From: CAIWHR01 sp963786625
Lineage (GTDB): Bacteria; Pseudomonadota; Gammaproteobacteria; Burkholderiales; Casimicrobiaceae
Assembly (NCBI GenBank): GCA_963786625.1
Contig: CAWAZS010000001.1
Location: 124,001-188,000 of the forward strand
Direction: 5' to 3'
DNA: 64,000 nucleotides
Shown here: piece by piece, positions 51,420-60,369 of the stretch
Position numbering within the stretch: position 1 is the first letter of the stretch
Layout of the letters: each line of letters begins with the position of its first letter
Notes under the pieces: generated by a model
What the model saw: only the letters and a program-made list of their open reading frames with translations
The model's database searches: none
What the model was told of the DNA's origin: nothing
Translations under genes and position numbers: made by a program

Positions 51420-52361
51420 ATGTCATCTTCCGCCATTCCGGCAGGACAGAAGGCCCGGATTCTGGCCGAGGCGCTGCCGTTCATCCGGGCGTTCCACGCG
51501 TCGACGCTGATCATCCGCTTCGGCGGCGGGGCGATGGCCGATCCGGCGCTCAAGGAAGGCTTCGCGCGCGACGTCGCCCTGCTGCAGCTGGTCGGCATGA
51601 AGCCGATCATCGTGCACGGCGGCGGCTGGCGGATCGATCAGCTGCTGCGGACGATGGGGATCGAGATCCGCAGGCACCGGGGAATGCGCGTCGTCGACGA
51701 GCCCACGCTCAACGTCATCGAGATGGCGCTGGGCGAGATCAATCAGGAGCTCGTCGGTCTCGTCAACCGGTTCGGCGCCAAGGCCGTGGGGCTCAACGGG
51801 CAGGACGGGCGCTTCATCCACGCGCGCCGGATGGTGCTCCCGCGCGAAGACGGGGCGGGCGAGCCTCCCGATCTCGGCCTGGTGGGCGACGTCGAGCGCA
51901 TCGATCCGGACGTCGTCCACCTGCTCGTCTCGCGCGGCTTCATCCCGGTCATCATGCCGATCGGCGTCGGCGCCGACGGGACCGCGTACCACATCAACTC
52001 CGACATCGTCGCCGGGCAGCTCGCGCGGACGCTGCATGCCGAGAAGCTGATCCTGATGACCAACGTTCCCGGCGTCGTCGACCGGGACGGCAAGCTCGCG
52101 TTCGTGCTGACGGCGAGCGACGCCGACGCCCTGTTGCGGGACGGCGCGGTGCAGGAGGACATGCAGCCGCGCCTGAACGCGGCGCTGGCGGCGGTGCGGG
52201 AGGGCGTGCGCTCGGTCCACATCATCGACGGCGGCGTGCCCAACGCGCTGCTGCTCGAGGTGCTCACCAATTCCGGCGTCGGGACGGCGCTGCGCTCGGA
52301 TGCCGGCCCGCATTTCCTGGCGGACAGCCGCAGCTATTTCGCGTCGGCGGTCGACGAATGA
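51420..52361 (+). CDS. N-acetylglutamate-kinase-like protein (ArgB family)
   Basis: A 313-residue amino-acid kinase of the ArgB family. Fold marks are PIIVHGGGWRID, RVVDEPTLNVIEMAL, GLNGQDG, the Asp195 in HINSDIVAGQ, and IIDGGVPNALLLEVLTNSGVGT. Two lysines important for phosphoryl transfer in ArgB, the Lys of the KYGG motif and the Lys of the M-x-PK motif, are replaced by Arg here (R33 in IIRFGGGAM and R251 in MQPRLNAA), and HGGGP reads HGGGW. It may still be active with low rate, use another acidic substrate, or be regulatory. It follows serC and serA in the same direction, 36 bases after serA, which is an odd place for an arginine gene. Confidence 0.85.
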   Translation: MSSSAIPAGQKARILAEALPFIRAFHASTLIIRFGGGAMADPALKEGFARDVALLQLVGMKPIIVHGGGWRIDQLLRTMGIEIRRHRGMRVVDEPTLNVIEMALGEINQELVGLVNRFGAKAVGLNGQDGRFIHARRMVLPREDGAGEPPDLGLVGDVERIDPDVVHLLVSRGFIPVIMPIGVGADGTAYHINSDIVAGQLARTLHAEKLILMTNVPGVVDRDGKLAFVLTASDADALLRDGAVQEDMQPRLNAALAAVREGVRSVHIIDGGVPNALLLEVLTNSGVGTALRSDAGPHFLADSRSYFASAVDE

Positions 52362-52375
52362 CCGCCTGACGGGGA

Positions 52376-53131
52376 ATGGCCACCTCGATCGAGATCAGCG
52401 AGAAGGCGGGGGTCCGGTATCTGCACTTCGGCTCGCGCTGGGTGCAGGGTGCGATGCGGGTGGCGCGGCCCTGGTCCCTCGAGCTCGAGTACACGCGGGA
52501 CATGATGCTGGCGCTGCTCCTGCGCCCGGCGCCGGATTGGCCGCGCAGCGTGCTGCTGATCGGCCTGGGCGCCGCGTCGCTGACCAAGTTCCTCTACCGC
52601 AATCGGCCGCGGTCGGTGCTGACCGTCGTCGAGATCGAGGCGGCGGTCGTCAACGCCGCGGCGCAATTCTTCAAGCTGCCCGAGGATCCGCGGCGGCTGG
52701 CGATCGTCATCGCGGACGGCCACGACCACGTGGCCGCCACCGATCGGAAGTTCGATCTCGTCCTCGTCGACGGCTACGATGCGAAGAGCCGGGTCGGGAT
52801 GCTGGACAGCCTGCCGTTCTACTGCAACTGCCGTGCGCGATTGAGCGATCGCGGCATGCTGGTGGCCAATTTCCTGAATGCCCGCCGCGGCCTCGCGGCG
52901 GGCCTCGAGCGGATGAGCAAGGCCTTCGCCGACCGCGCCATCGCGCTGCCGCACTGCGCAAGCGGCAATGTCATCGCGCTGGCGGCGACCGGCGAGCCGA
53001 TCGACCTGTCCCTGGCCGATCTGGCGTCTGGCGCGCGGCGGCTGCAGCGCGACACGGGGCTCAATCTGCTGCCGACGCTGTCGCGCCTCGCCCGGACGCA
53101 GTTCGGAAACAGCGACCGCTTCCAGCTTTGA
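52376..53131 (+). CDS. Spermidine-synthase-like protein (PABMT fold)
   Basis: A 251-residue protein of the spermidine/spermine synthase-like methyltransferase fold: LLIGLGAASLTKFLYRN (nucleotide loop), VEIEAAVVNAA, the active-site region LVLVDGYDA. The short N-terminal strand domain is present. The usual GGGDG motif reads GLGAA, as in many family members of unknown substrate, so true spermidine synthase activity is doubtful. It starts 14 bases after the ArgB-like gene and closes the operon. Confidence 0.8.
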   Translation: MATSIEISEKAGVRYLHFGSRWVQGAMRVARPWSLELEYTRDMMLALLLRPAPDWPRSVLLIGLGAASLTKFLYRNRPRSVLTVVEIEAAVVNAAAQFFKLPEDPRRLAIVIADGHDHVAATDRKFDLVLVDGYDAKSRVGMLDSLPFYCNCRARLSDRGMLVANFLNARRGLAAGLERMSKAFADRAIALPHCASGNVIALAATGEPIDLSLADLASGARRLQRDTGLNLLPTLSRLARTQFGNSDRFQL

Positions 53132-53153
53132 CGGCGACGCGCCGCGAGCCGGC

Positions 53154-55224
53154 TCAGGCGGGCAGCCGCTCGTCGATCAATCCGCGCTGGGCCAGCATCG
53201 GCTCCACCCGCGGGTCGCGTCCCCGGAACAGGCGGAACGCCTCCGCCGGCTCGAGACGTTCCGCCCGAAGCGTAGACGTAGCGCCGCAGGCGCTCGGCGA
53301 TCGCCGGGTCGAACGGGTCGCCGGCCTCGACGAATGCGTCGAAGCCGTCCGCATCGAGCACCTCGGCCCACATGTAGACATAGTAGCCGGCCGCGTAGGC
53401 CGAGCCTGCGAACAGGTGCCCGAAATGCGGGAGCCGGTGGCGCAGCACGATCTCGCGCGGCATGCCGATGCGCCCGAGCTCGGCCCGCTCGAATTCCGTG
53501 ATGTCGACGCCGTCGGCGTTCGGCAATGCGTGCAGCGCCATGTCGACGAGCGCGCAGGCCGTGTATTCGACGGTCTCGAAGCCCCGATTGAAGCGGCGCA
53601 CCTCCTTCAGCCGCCGACAGGACGTCGGCGGCGAAGCGGCTCCCCGTGGCGTAATGCACGCGCGTGCCGCGACAGGCACGGCCGGCTCGAATGCCCAGTG
53701 CTCGAAGATCTGCGACGGGAGCTCGACGAAATCGCGCAGCACCTGCGTTCCCGACAGGCGTTCGTAGGTCACCTGCGACAGCAGGCCATGCAGGCCGTGC
53801 CCGAATTCGTGGAACAGCGTACGCACGTCGTCCGCGGACAGCAGCGTCGGTTCGCCTGGCGGAGCCTTCGCGAAGTTGTTGTTGTTGACGACGACCGGCA
53901 GCGTCTCGCCGTCCACGCGCGACTGCCAGCGGTACGCGCTCATCCAGGCGCCGCCGCGCTTGGTCGGGCGCGCGTAGTTGTCGCTCAGGAACACGCCGAC
54001 GAGTCGGTCGTCGCGGCCGCGGACTTCGAACACGCGGACGTCGGAGTGATAGGCGCGAACGTCGTCGCGCTCGACGAACGAGAGTCCGAACAGCCGGTGC
54101 GCGGTGTCGAACGCGGCTGCGAGCATCCGCTCGAGCGGAAAGTACGGCTTCAGCGCCGCGTCGTCGAGATCATAGCGCGCCTTGCGCACCTTCTCGGCGT
54201 AGTAGCGCCAGTCCCAGGGCTCGATCGCGTGGGTTGCGCCGCCGGCAATCGCCAACGCGCGCAGGGCGTCGCGCTCTGCCGCCGCGCGGGCTTTCGCCGG
54301 CTCCCAGACCCGGGCGAGGAGCCGGGAGACGGCATCCGGCGTCCGGGCCATGCGATCGATCAGCGCGTACTCGGCGTAGCTTTCGCAACCGTGCAGGCGC
54401 GCCTGCTCGTTGCGCAGCGCGAGGATCTCGCGTGCGAGCGGCCGGTTGTCGTGCTCGCCGTCGTTCTCGCCCCGGCGGATCCATGCGGTGAACGCCTTCT
54501 CGCGCAGATCGCGTCGGTCCGAGTACGTCAGAAACGGGACGATCAGCGAGCGCGACAGCGTGATCACCCACGCATTCGCCTCGCCGCGCTCCTGGGCCGC
54601 CTCGCGCGCAGCTGCCCGCAGGCCCTCCGGCAGTCCGGCGAGGTCGTCCTCGGTGCGCAGCACCAGCCGGTAGTTCGCCTCGTCGGCCAGGACGTTCTGG
54701 CTGAATCGCGTCGTGAGCTCGGCCAGACGCTCGACGATCGCGGCGTGCCGCGACCTGGCGGCGCCGGACAGCCTGGCGCCCTCGCGCACGAAATCGAGGT
54801 GCACGCGCTCGAGGAGCCGCAGCTGCTCGGGCGGAAGCGCGAGCTCGGCCCGCCGCCGGTGCAGCGCATCGATCCGGTCGAAGAGCCGCGCGTGCAGATA
54901 GACCGCGCTGTAATGGGCCGCCAGCCGCGGTGACATCTCGCGCTCGACGGCCTGCAGTGCGGCAGAGGTTTCGGACGCGGCCAGGTTGAAGAAGAGCTGC
55001 TCGATCCGGACGAGCTCGCGCCCGCTGCGATCGAACGCGACGAGCGTGTTGTCGAAGGTCGGCGCCTCCCTCCGTCCGGCGATCGCCTCGATTTCCGCAA
55101 GGTGCGTGTGCAGGGCGTGCTCGAACGCCGGCACGAAGTGCTCGGCCCGGACGTGCTCGAACGGCGGCAGGCCGTAGGGTGTGTGCCAGGGTTGCAGCAG
55201 CGGATTGCCGGTCGGGTCGCTCAT
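53154..55224 (-). pseudogene. prlC: M3 family oligopeptidase (oligopeptidase A-like), four frame breaks near the 3' end
   Basis: A zinc metallopeptidase of the thimet/oligopeptidase A group that degrades short peptides in the cytoplasm. The first 520 residues are intact and contain the zinc motif in LFHEFGHGLHGLL and the family segments NNNNFAKAPPGEP and SDNYARPTKRGGAWMS. Near the 3' end the frame moves four times; one extra base each at about 53675, 53656, 53613 and 53261 explains it, and removal restores PAVLSRHARHYATGSRFAADVLSRLKEVRRF-type sequence (the family pattern) and the true end EPMLAQRGLIDERLPA. About 689 residues result. Insertion errors are more likely than decay because no stop or missing part is found. 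Confidence 0.85.
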
Positions 55225-55359
55225 GTCGGCAGATGGCTCGTTCGAAAAGGGGTGCCACGCACGTCGGCAAGGCAGCGGCCGTCGCGACCGGTTGCCGTGG
55301 AGGGACGAGCATTGGCGCGCGTGGCATTATCCGCCAAAAGACGAGGCGATCGACGTCCC

Positions 55360-57093
55360 ATGAAACAGGCAGCGAGTCAGGACTTCGCCAGGTTTGTCCG
55401 CAGCATTGGTGTCAGGCAGGTGCGCCTCGCCTGCGGGCTCGTGCTGTTCGCGTACGTCCTGGTCCATTTCACCAATCACGCGCTCGGCAACGTTTCGCTC
55501 GCGGCCATGGAGGCGGGCCTCGAGTACCACGTGCTGCTGTGGCACAGCCTGATCGGGACGGTGCTCCTCTACACGGCGCTCGCCGTCCATGCGCTGCTCG
55601 GCCTCTGGGCGCTCTACGAACGTCGGCATTTTCGCTGGAAGCTCGTCGAAGGGACCCAGCTCGCGTTCGGCCTCGCGATCCCGTTCCTGCTCGCGGCGCA
55701 CCTCGTCGGCCAACGTATCGCACTGGAGTTCTTCGGGATCGAGAAGGGCTATGCCCAGGCGTTCTACTCGCTCTGGGTGAGCGCGCCGGAGCAAGGCGTG
55801 CTGCAGGCCGTACTGCTGCTCGTGGTCTGGATCCACGGCTGCATCGGGCTCCATTTCTGGCTGCGCCTGAAGCGCTTCTACCGGCGCCTCGCCCCATGGC
55901 TGTTCGCCGCAGCGGTGTTGCTGCCTGCGCTCGCTCTTCTCGGGTACTACCAGGGCGGGCGGACGGTACGCGCGCTGAGCGCGCTCCCGGAGTGGCAGGC
56001 CGACAACCTCAATCCCGGGCAGATCGGAACGCCGGAGCAACGGGCGAGCCTGCTCTGGATCCGGTATCTGTTCCTCGGCGGATGGGCGGGCGCGGTCGGC
56101 GCCGTCTTCGTTGCGCGCGGCGTCCGCGCAGTCCTCGAGCGCCGCGGCGGGTCGATACGTCTCACCTATCCCGACGGCCGGACGGTGAGCGTTCCCCGCG
56201 GCCTGTCCGTGCTCGAATCGAGCCTGCGCTTCAACATTCCCCATGCGAGCGTGTGCGGCGGGCGCGGACGCTGCTCGACCTGCCGCATCCGCGTCGTCGG
56301 CGACTGGAAGGCGTTGCCGACGCCGTCCGCCCGCGAGAAGGCCGTGCTCGAACGCAAGGGTGTCGGCAGCGATCCGGCGATCCGGCTCGCCTGCCAGTTG
56401 CGTCCGCAGTCCGACCTCGCTTTCGTTCCGCTGCTGCCTCCGGGCGCCGGACCGTCGCACGCCCACGGGAAGACCCGTCTGCGCCCGGGCGAGGAGCGAT
56501 ACGTGGTCAGCATGTTCATCGACATGCGCGGTTCCACGCGGATGGGAGAGCGGCATCTGCCGTTCGATACCGTATTCATCATCAACCGCTTTCTCGGCGC
56601 CATTTCGCAGGGCGTCATCGACGGCGGTGGCGAGCCGAACCAGTTCCTCGGCGACGGACTTCTGGCCCTGTTCGGGCTCCACTCGAACGGCGCCACGGCA
56701 TGCCGCGATGCGCTGCGCGCCACGGCGCTGATCGCGGCCAACGTCGACCGCCTCAATCGCCTTTTTGCGGACGACCTGACCGAGCCCATCGGCTTCGGGA
56801 TCGGCATCCATGCCGGCGAGGCGATCGTCGGCGACGTCGGGTATCTCGATCACATGGTCTTCACCGCGCTGGGCGATGCGGTGAATGTCGCGGCGCGCCT
56901 CCAGGACATGACCAAGGATCTCGGTTGCGAGGTCGTCTTCTCGGACGAGGTGCGCGAGGCCGCGGGACTCGCGGCGGACGCGCTGCCCTCGGCGGCGGTG
57001 ACCATCCGCGGGCGCGAGCAGCCGATGATCGTGCGCACGGCCCGGCGGGCCCGCATGCTCTCCGGGTTGCCGGGCGCCGGGGTCGTTGGCTGA
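55360..57093 (+). CDS. CyaC-like membrane adenylate cyclase with SdhC-like anchor and 2Fe-2S domain
   Basis: A 577-residue protein of three parts. Residues 15-245 form six membrane helices rich in His (H36, H40, H57, H62, H77, H114, H159, H165), like the diheme cytochrome b anchor of succinate-quinone reductase. Residues 266-355 form a plant-type ferredoxin domain with Cys299-x5-Cys305-x2-Cys308 and Cys345 (VCGGRGRCSTC, LACQLRP). Residues 380-560 are a class III cyclase with metal Asp388 and Asp432 and NVAAR; the purine-selecting positions read Gln (NQFLGD) and Thr (FTALGD). Sinorhizobium CyaC, a described enzyme with this build, makes cAMP in response to the quinone redox state. The ATG at 55360 begins MKQAASQDF. 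It is divergent from the oligopeptidase gene. Confidence 0.9.
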   Translation: MKQAASQDFARFVRSIGVRQVRLACGLVLFAYVLVHFTNHALGNVSLAAMEAGLEYHVLLWHSLIGTVLLYTALAVHALLGLWALYERRHFRWKLVEGTQLAFGLAIPFLLAAHLVGQRIALEFFGIEKGYAQAFYSLWVSAPEQGVLQAVLLLVVWIHGCIGLHFWLRLKRFYRRLAPWLFAAAVLLPALALLGYYQGGRTVRALSALPEWQADNLNPGQIGTPEQRASLLWIRYLFLGGWAGAVGAVFVARGVRAVLERRGGSIRLTYPDGRTVSVPRGLSVLESSLRFNIPHASVCGGRGRCSTCRIRVVGDWKALPTPSAREKAVLERKGVGSDPAIRLACQLRPQSDLAFVPLLPPGAGPSHAHGKTRLRPGEERYVVSMFIDMRGSTRMGERHLPFDTVFIINRFLGAISQGVIDGGGEPNQFLGDGLLALFGLHSNGATACRDALRATALIAANVDRLNRLFADDLTEPIGFGIGIHAGEAIVGDVGYLDHMVFTALGDAVNVAARLQDMTKDLGCEVVFSDEVREAAGLAADALPSAAVTIRGREQPMIVRTARRARMLSGLPGAGVVG

Positions 57094-57100
57094 GCGTCGC

Positions 57101-57132
57101 CCGCGCCGACCGATCGTCGCCGCTCGGCGCGG
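57101..57132. terminator. Hairpin between convergent genes
   Basis: CCGCGCCGA (57101-57109) and TCGGCGCGG (57124-57132) are perfect complements around a 14-base loop, in the 92-base gap between the cyclase and the TPR glycosyltransferase genes. No T-run follows; a Rho-assisted or bidirectional terminator is possible. Confidence 0.4.
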
Positions 57133-57185
57133 TGCGAACCTGCGCGGACCAACCCTGCGCGCGGCCGGATCCGCACCGGCGCCGT

Positions 57186-59354
57186 TCAGCCGCCCTGCGC
57201 GACGCTTTCGAGCATGCGCTCCCAGTCCTGGGTGAAGCCTTCGGTGTCGAAGAGCTCGAAACGCATGCGGTCGGCATCGAGATGCGCGCCCAGGTCCCGC
57301 AGCCGATGGCGGTCGGCTGCGAGCGCGCGCAGCAGGTTGCGGTAATCGTCGAAGGATTCGGTGATGAGCTCGGGCAGGCCCACCGCGTGCAGGAGGCTCG
57401 CGCCGACGCGACCGGCGAAGGTCGCGCCGCGGCAGGTCAGCAGCGGAACTCCCGCCCACAGCGCGTCGCTGCCCGTGGTGTGCGAACCGTACGGCAGCAC
57501 GTCGAGCGCGAGGTCGGCCACCCGCAGCCGCGCGATATGGTCGTCCTGCTGCGCGCGGCCGGCGAACACCAGACGCTCGGGCGCGACGCCGAGGCGCCGC
57601 GCCTCGGCGCATAGATTGCGCCGCGCGATCTCGTCGGGCGCGAGCAGCCAGAGGACGGCCGACGGCTGCTCGCGCAGCGTTTCCATCCAGCACGCGAAGA
57701 ACTTGCGCGAAAGCTTCTGCGTCTGGTTGAAGCAGACGAGCACCAGCGCCTCGTCGGGCAGGCCGAGCGCCGCGCGCTCCGGGCGCGGCGGAAGCGCGCG
57801 CTTGCGGTCGTTGACGAAGTAGCAGCGCGGCAGGCGCACGACGCGCTCCAGGTAATGCGCGTCGTCTCCCGGCGGCACGACGATCGCATCGGCGACGATC
57901 GCGTCGATGGCGCCGTACGCGAGGGTTCCCGGAAATCCCTTGTAGTGGATCTGCACCGGCGCCGGCCGTTGCGCAAACGTCCCGAGGCGCCCGCCCATCG
58001 TGTGGCCGTTGAGGTCGACCAGGACGTCGAGCCCGTCGGCCCGGATGCGTGCCGCCGCCTCGGCGTCCGCCATGCCACCCACATCGCACCAGTTCGTGAA
58101 TGCGCGGCGCAGCCGTCTCCGGATCGGACTCCCGTCGTCGGCGCTGTTGTTGTACGCGAACACGTCGCAGCGCCCGCGCGCATGCAGTTCGAACATGCCG
58201 ACGTTGAGGTGGGCGGTCGGGTGCTCGCGGAAATTGGACGACAGGTAGCCGACGCGCAGCCGCGTGCCGCGGCTGCCGATCGGCGTCGGCGCCGCGACGC
58301 CGGGCAGTACGCGCTCGGACCAGCGCCGGATGGCGCGCGCCTGCACCGCGGGCGAGTCGAAGGCATGGAGGGTGACGATCGGCGAGCACCGCGGATCGCC
58401 GCTCGGATCGTCGAGTTCCACGGCGAGCAGGCGCTCGACGTGACCCGCGCGTTCCCATGCGCAGGCGGTGCGCAACGCCGTGACGGCGTTCGCGAGTGCC
58501 GGCGTGAGCCGCGGATTCAGCGCCACGGCCCGTTCGAAGGCCTCGATCGCGGGCTCGAGCATCCCGAGCGCCAGGCAGGCGATGCCGAGATTGTCGTAAG
58601 TCTCGGCGCCTCGCGAGCCCGCGTCGATGGCCAACCGGAGGTGGCGCAGCGCATCTTCGGCGAGCCCCAGGTCGAGGCACACGGCGCCCAGCGTCAGCCG
58701 CGCGTCCGGGTTGTCGGGTCTTGCAGCGAGGGCTGCGAGCAGCGCGTCACGCGCCGCGGGGAGGGCGCCGGCAGACTTGAGCACGAGGCCGAGCAGGTGC
58801 AGGAGCGGGACGAAGCCCGGCGCACGCTCGAGCCCGCGCCGGCAGGCGGCCTCCGCTTCGCGCAGGCGACCGCGTCCCAGCGCAACCGTCGCGGCGATGT
58901 GCCAGGCTTGTGGCGCCCCGGCGGCGTGCTCGACACCGACCCGCGCGCAGGCTTCCGCATCGTCGAATCGGCGTTCGTCGAGCAGCGCGCGCGCAAGGCG
59001 CTCCAGCCCGGCGAGGGCGGGAAGCGCATCGGGCATGGCGGCCAACGCCTCGCCGTAAGCGCGGCAGGCGGCAGCGACGTCGCGCTCGTTCGCGTGGAGG
59101 GTCCCGAGCTCGAGCCAGATGTCTGCCGGCGGCAGGCCCATCGCCCGCGCGGACGCCAATGCGCGTTCCAGACCCTCGCGCGCCGCCGTCAGGTGGCCGT
59201 CCTCGCGATCCTGCTTTGCGATGCGCAGCAGCGCGCCGGGGTGGCCGGGTATCGCGACCAGGATCCGATCGTAGAGCGCGCGCGCCTCGGCGCGCTTCCC
59301 CTGCGCCTCGAGCGCGAAGGCGTTTGCGAAGACCTGCGGCAACGGAGTCTGCAT
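57186..59354 (-). CDS. TPR-containing O-GlcNAc-transferase-like glycosyltransferase (GT41)
   Basis: A 722-residue cytoplasmic protein. The first half (about 1-320) is a row of TPR repeats (AEARALYDRILVAIPGHPGALL, ALRHLRLAIDAGSRGAETYDNLG, AIEAFERAVALNPRLTPAL). The second half is the catalytic domain of the SPINDLY/OGT group: LRVGYLSSNFREHPTAH, DVLVDLNGHTMGGRLG, the acceptor-side KGFPGTLAYGAIDAIVADAIVVPP, FNQTQKLS and the nucleotide-sugar site GSHTTGSDALWAGVPLLT. Such enzymes put GlcNAc or another sugar on Ser/Thr of proteins; in bacteria they often act on surface adhesins or flagellin. A GTG at 59381 is an alternative start. Two other glycosyltransferase genes follow upstream, suggesting one glycosylation set. 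Confidence 0.88.
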   Translation of the reverse strand: MQTPLPQVFANAFALEAQGKRAEARALYDRILVAIPGHPGALLRIAKQDREDGHLTAAREGLERALASARAMGLPPADIWLELGTLHANERDVAAACRAYGEALAAMPDALPALAGLERLARALLDERRFDDAEACARVGVEHAAGAPQAWHIAATVALGRGRLREAEAACRRGLERAPGFVPLLHLLGLVLKSAGALPAARDALLAALAARPDNPDARLTLGAVCLDLGLAEDALRHLRLAIDAGSRGAETYDNLGIACLALGMLEPAIEAFERAVALNPRLTPALANAVTALRTACAWERAGHVERLLAVELDDPSGDPRCSPIVTLHAFDSPAVQARAIRRWSERVLPGVAAPTPIGSRGTRLRVGYLSSNFREHPTAHLNVGMFELHARGRCDVFAYNNSADDGSPIRRRLRRAFTNWCDVGGMADAEAAARIRADGLDVLVDLNGHTMGGRLGTFAQRPAPVQIHYKGFPGTLAYGAIDAIVADAIVVPPGDDAHYLERVVRLPRCYFVNDRKRALPPRPERAALGLPDEALVLVCFNQTQKLSRKFFACWMETLREQPSAVLWLLAPDEIARRNLCAEARRLGVAPERLVFAGRAQQDDHIARLRVADLALDVLPYGSHTTGSDALWAGVPLLTCRGATFAGRVGASLLHAVGLPELITESFDDYRNLLRALAADRHRLRDLGAHLDADRMRFELFDTEGFTQDWERMLESVAQGG

Positions 59355-59373
59355 CGCTGCGCCCGGGATCCGC

Positions 59374-60189
59374 TCAGGCACTCGGCGGAAGCTGCGCGCG
59401 GAGCTTCTTCGTCGCGGCGATCAGGCGCTCGAGCGTGCATTCGCGAAGGATCGCTTCCTTCGAATCGAGCAGGCGCCGCACCGACGACCAATCGCCCACT
59501 TCCCGCGTGCCGGTCAGCCGGTCGGGGTACTTGGCGTCGAATCGCGCGGCGTAACGATGCCACTCCGGACCGAAGCTTCCGCTGGAGGCATGGAGCACGG
59601 CGATGCTGGCGGTCGTGCCCACGCGAAATCCGGCGAGATGCGCCGCGTACGTGAAGTCCACGTCGTAGCCATGAAACCCGTCGAAGGTGATCTCGTCGAA
59701 GGGAACGCTCGCCCATACGGCGCGCTTGGCCGCGAAGAACATCCCGTCGAGCGCCTGGAGACCCGTCGATACGTCCGCGTCGACACCGAACACGGCCACT
59801 TCATACGGCTTCGGACCGGCCGCCGGGTGCGTGATCCAGCCGCGCAGGTGCGGTTGCCCGGCGGCGGTCCACAGCGCCCACAGCACTTTCGTCGTGCCGA
59901 CGACGCCGATCACGTCGAGCGCGACGGCTGCCCGCTGCAGCGCACCCGGGAGATCGGGCGACAGGATCTCGACGTCGTCATGGCTGAAGACGAGGAGATC
60001 GCCGCGGGCCTGCCGCGCGCCCCGGTTGTAGCCTTCGGCCAGCGACTTCGCGTCGTGGATGCCGATGATCTCGTGCGGCGTGCCGGCCAGCAACGCAGCG
60101 AGATTCGCCGTCACGTCCGCGAACTTGCGCGCGTCGATGCTGCAGATGATGACCGAGATGGCGGGCGGCTGCACGACGGTGGCCGACAT
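59374..60189 (-). CDS. Glycosyltransferase family 2-like protein
   Basis: A 271-residue cytoplasmic protein. It opens ISVIICSIDARKF, has the GT-A middle GYNRGARQARGDLLVFSHDDVEI (the DD pair binds metal and nucleotide-sugar) and the later FDGFHGYDVDFTYAAHLAGF acceptor segment. The layout fits glycosyltransferases that act on rhamnan/O-antigen or protein-linked sugars (the SPINDLY-linked GT2 type). Its stop overlaps the possible GTG start of the TPR glycosyltransferase by a few bases, so the two are co-transcribed. Confidence 0.85.
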   Translation of the reverse strand: MSATVVQPPAISVIICSIDARKFADVTANLAALLAGTPHEIIGIHDAKSLAEGYNRGARQARGDLLVFSHDDVEILSPDLPGALQRAAVALDVIGVVGTTKVLWALWTAAGQPHLRGWITHPAAGPKPYEVAVFGVDADVSTGLQALDGMFFAAKRAVWASVPFDEITFDGFHGYDVDFTYAAHLAGFRVGTTASIAVLHASSGSFGPEWHRYAARFDAKYPDRLTGTREVGDWSSVRRLLDSKEAILRECTLERLIAATKKLRAQLPPSA

Positions 60190-60301
60190 CACGCCGTCCG
60201 GCCGGCGATGACCGGGCGGCGGCCGGCGGCGCGCGCAGCGAGCGATTGAACGCCGCCGGATGCGGGCAGCGGCAGCCGGATCGATTTCCTGCATCGTCGA
60301 C

Positions 60302-60307
60302 TACAAT
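60302..60307 (+). promoter_or_regulatory. Candidate -10 box of the plus-strand glycosyltransferase
   Basis: TACAAT lies in the 180-base divergent gap, 62 bases before the GTG at 60370. No clear -35 partner. Confidence 0.35.
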
Positions 60308-60369
60308 ACCTCAACTCGCATGGTCCCGATGAATCCGCCGCGCAGCGGCGCGCACGCCGGGCCGCGAGC

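Noticed and set aside
55327..58680. 1117-codon minus-strand frame over the cyclase and the TPR glycosyltransferase
   Set aside because: It crosses two well-supported genes in other frames and has no recognisable domain.
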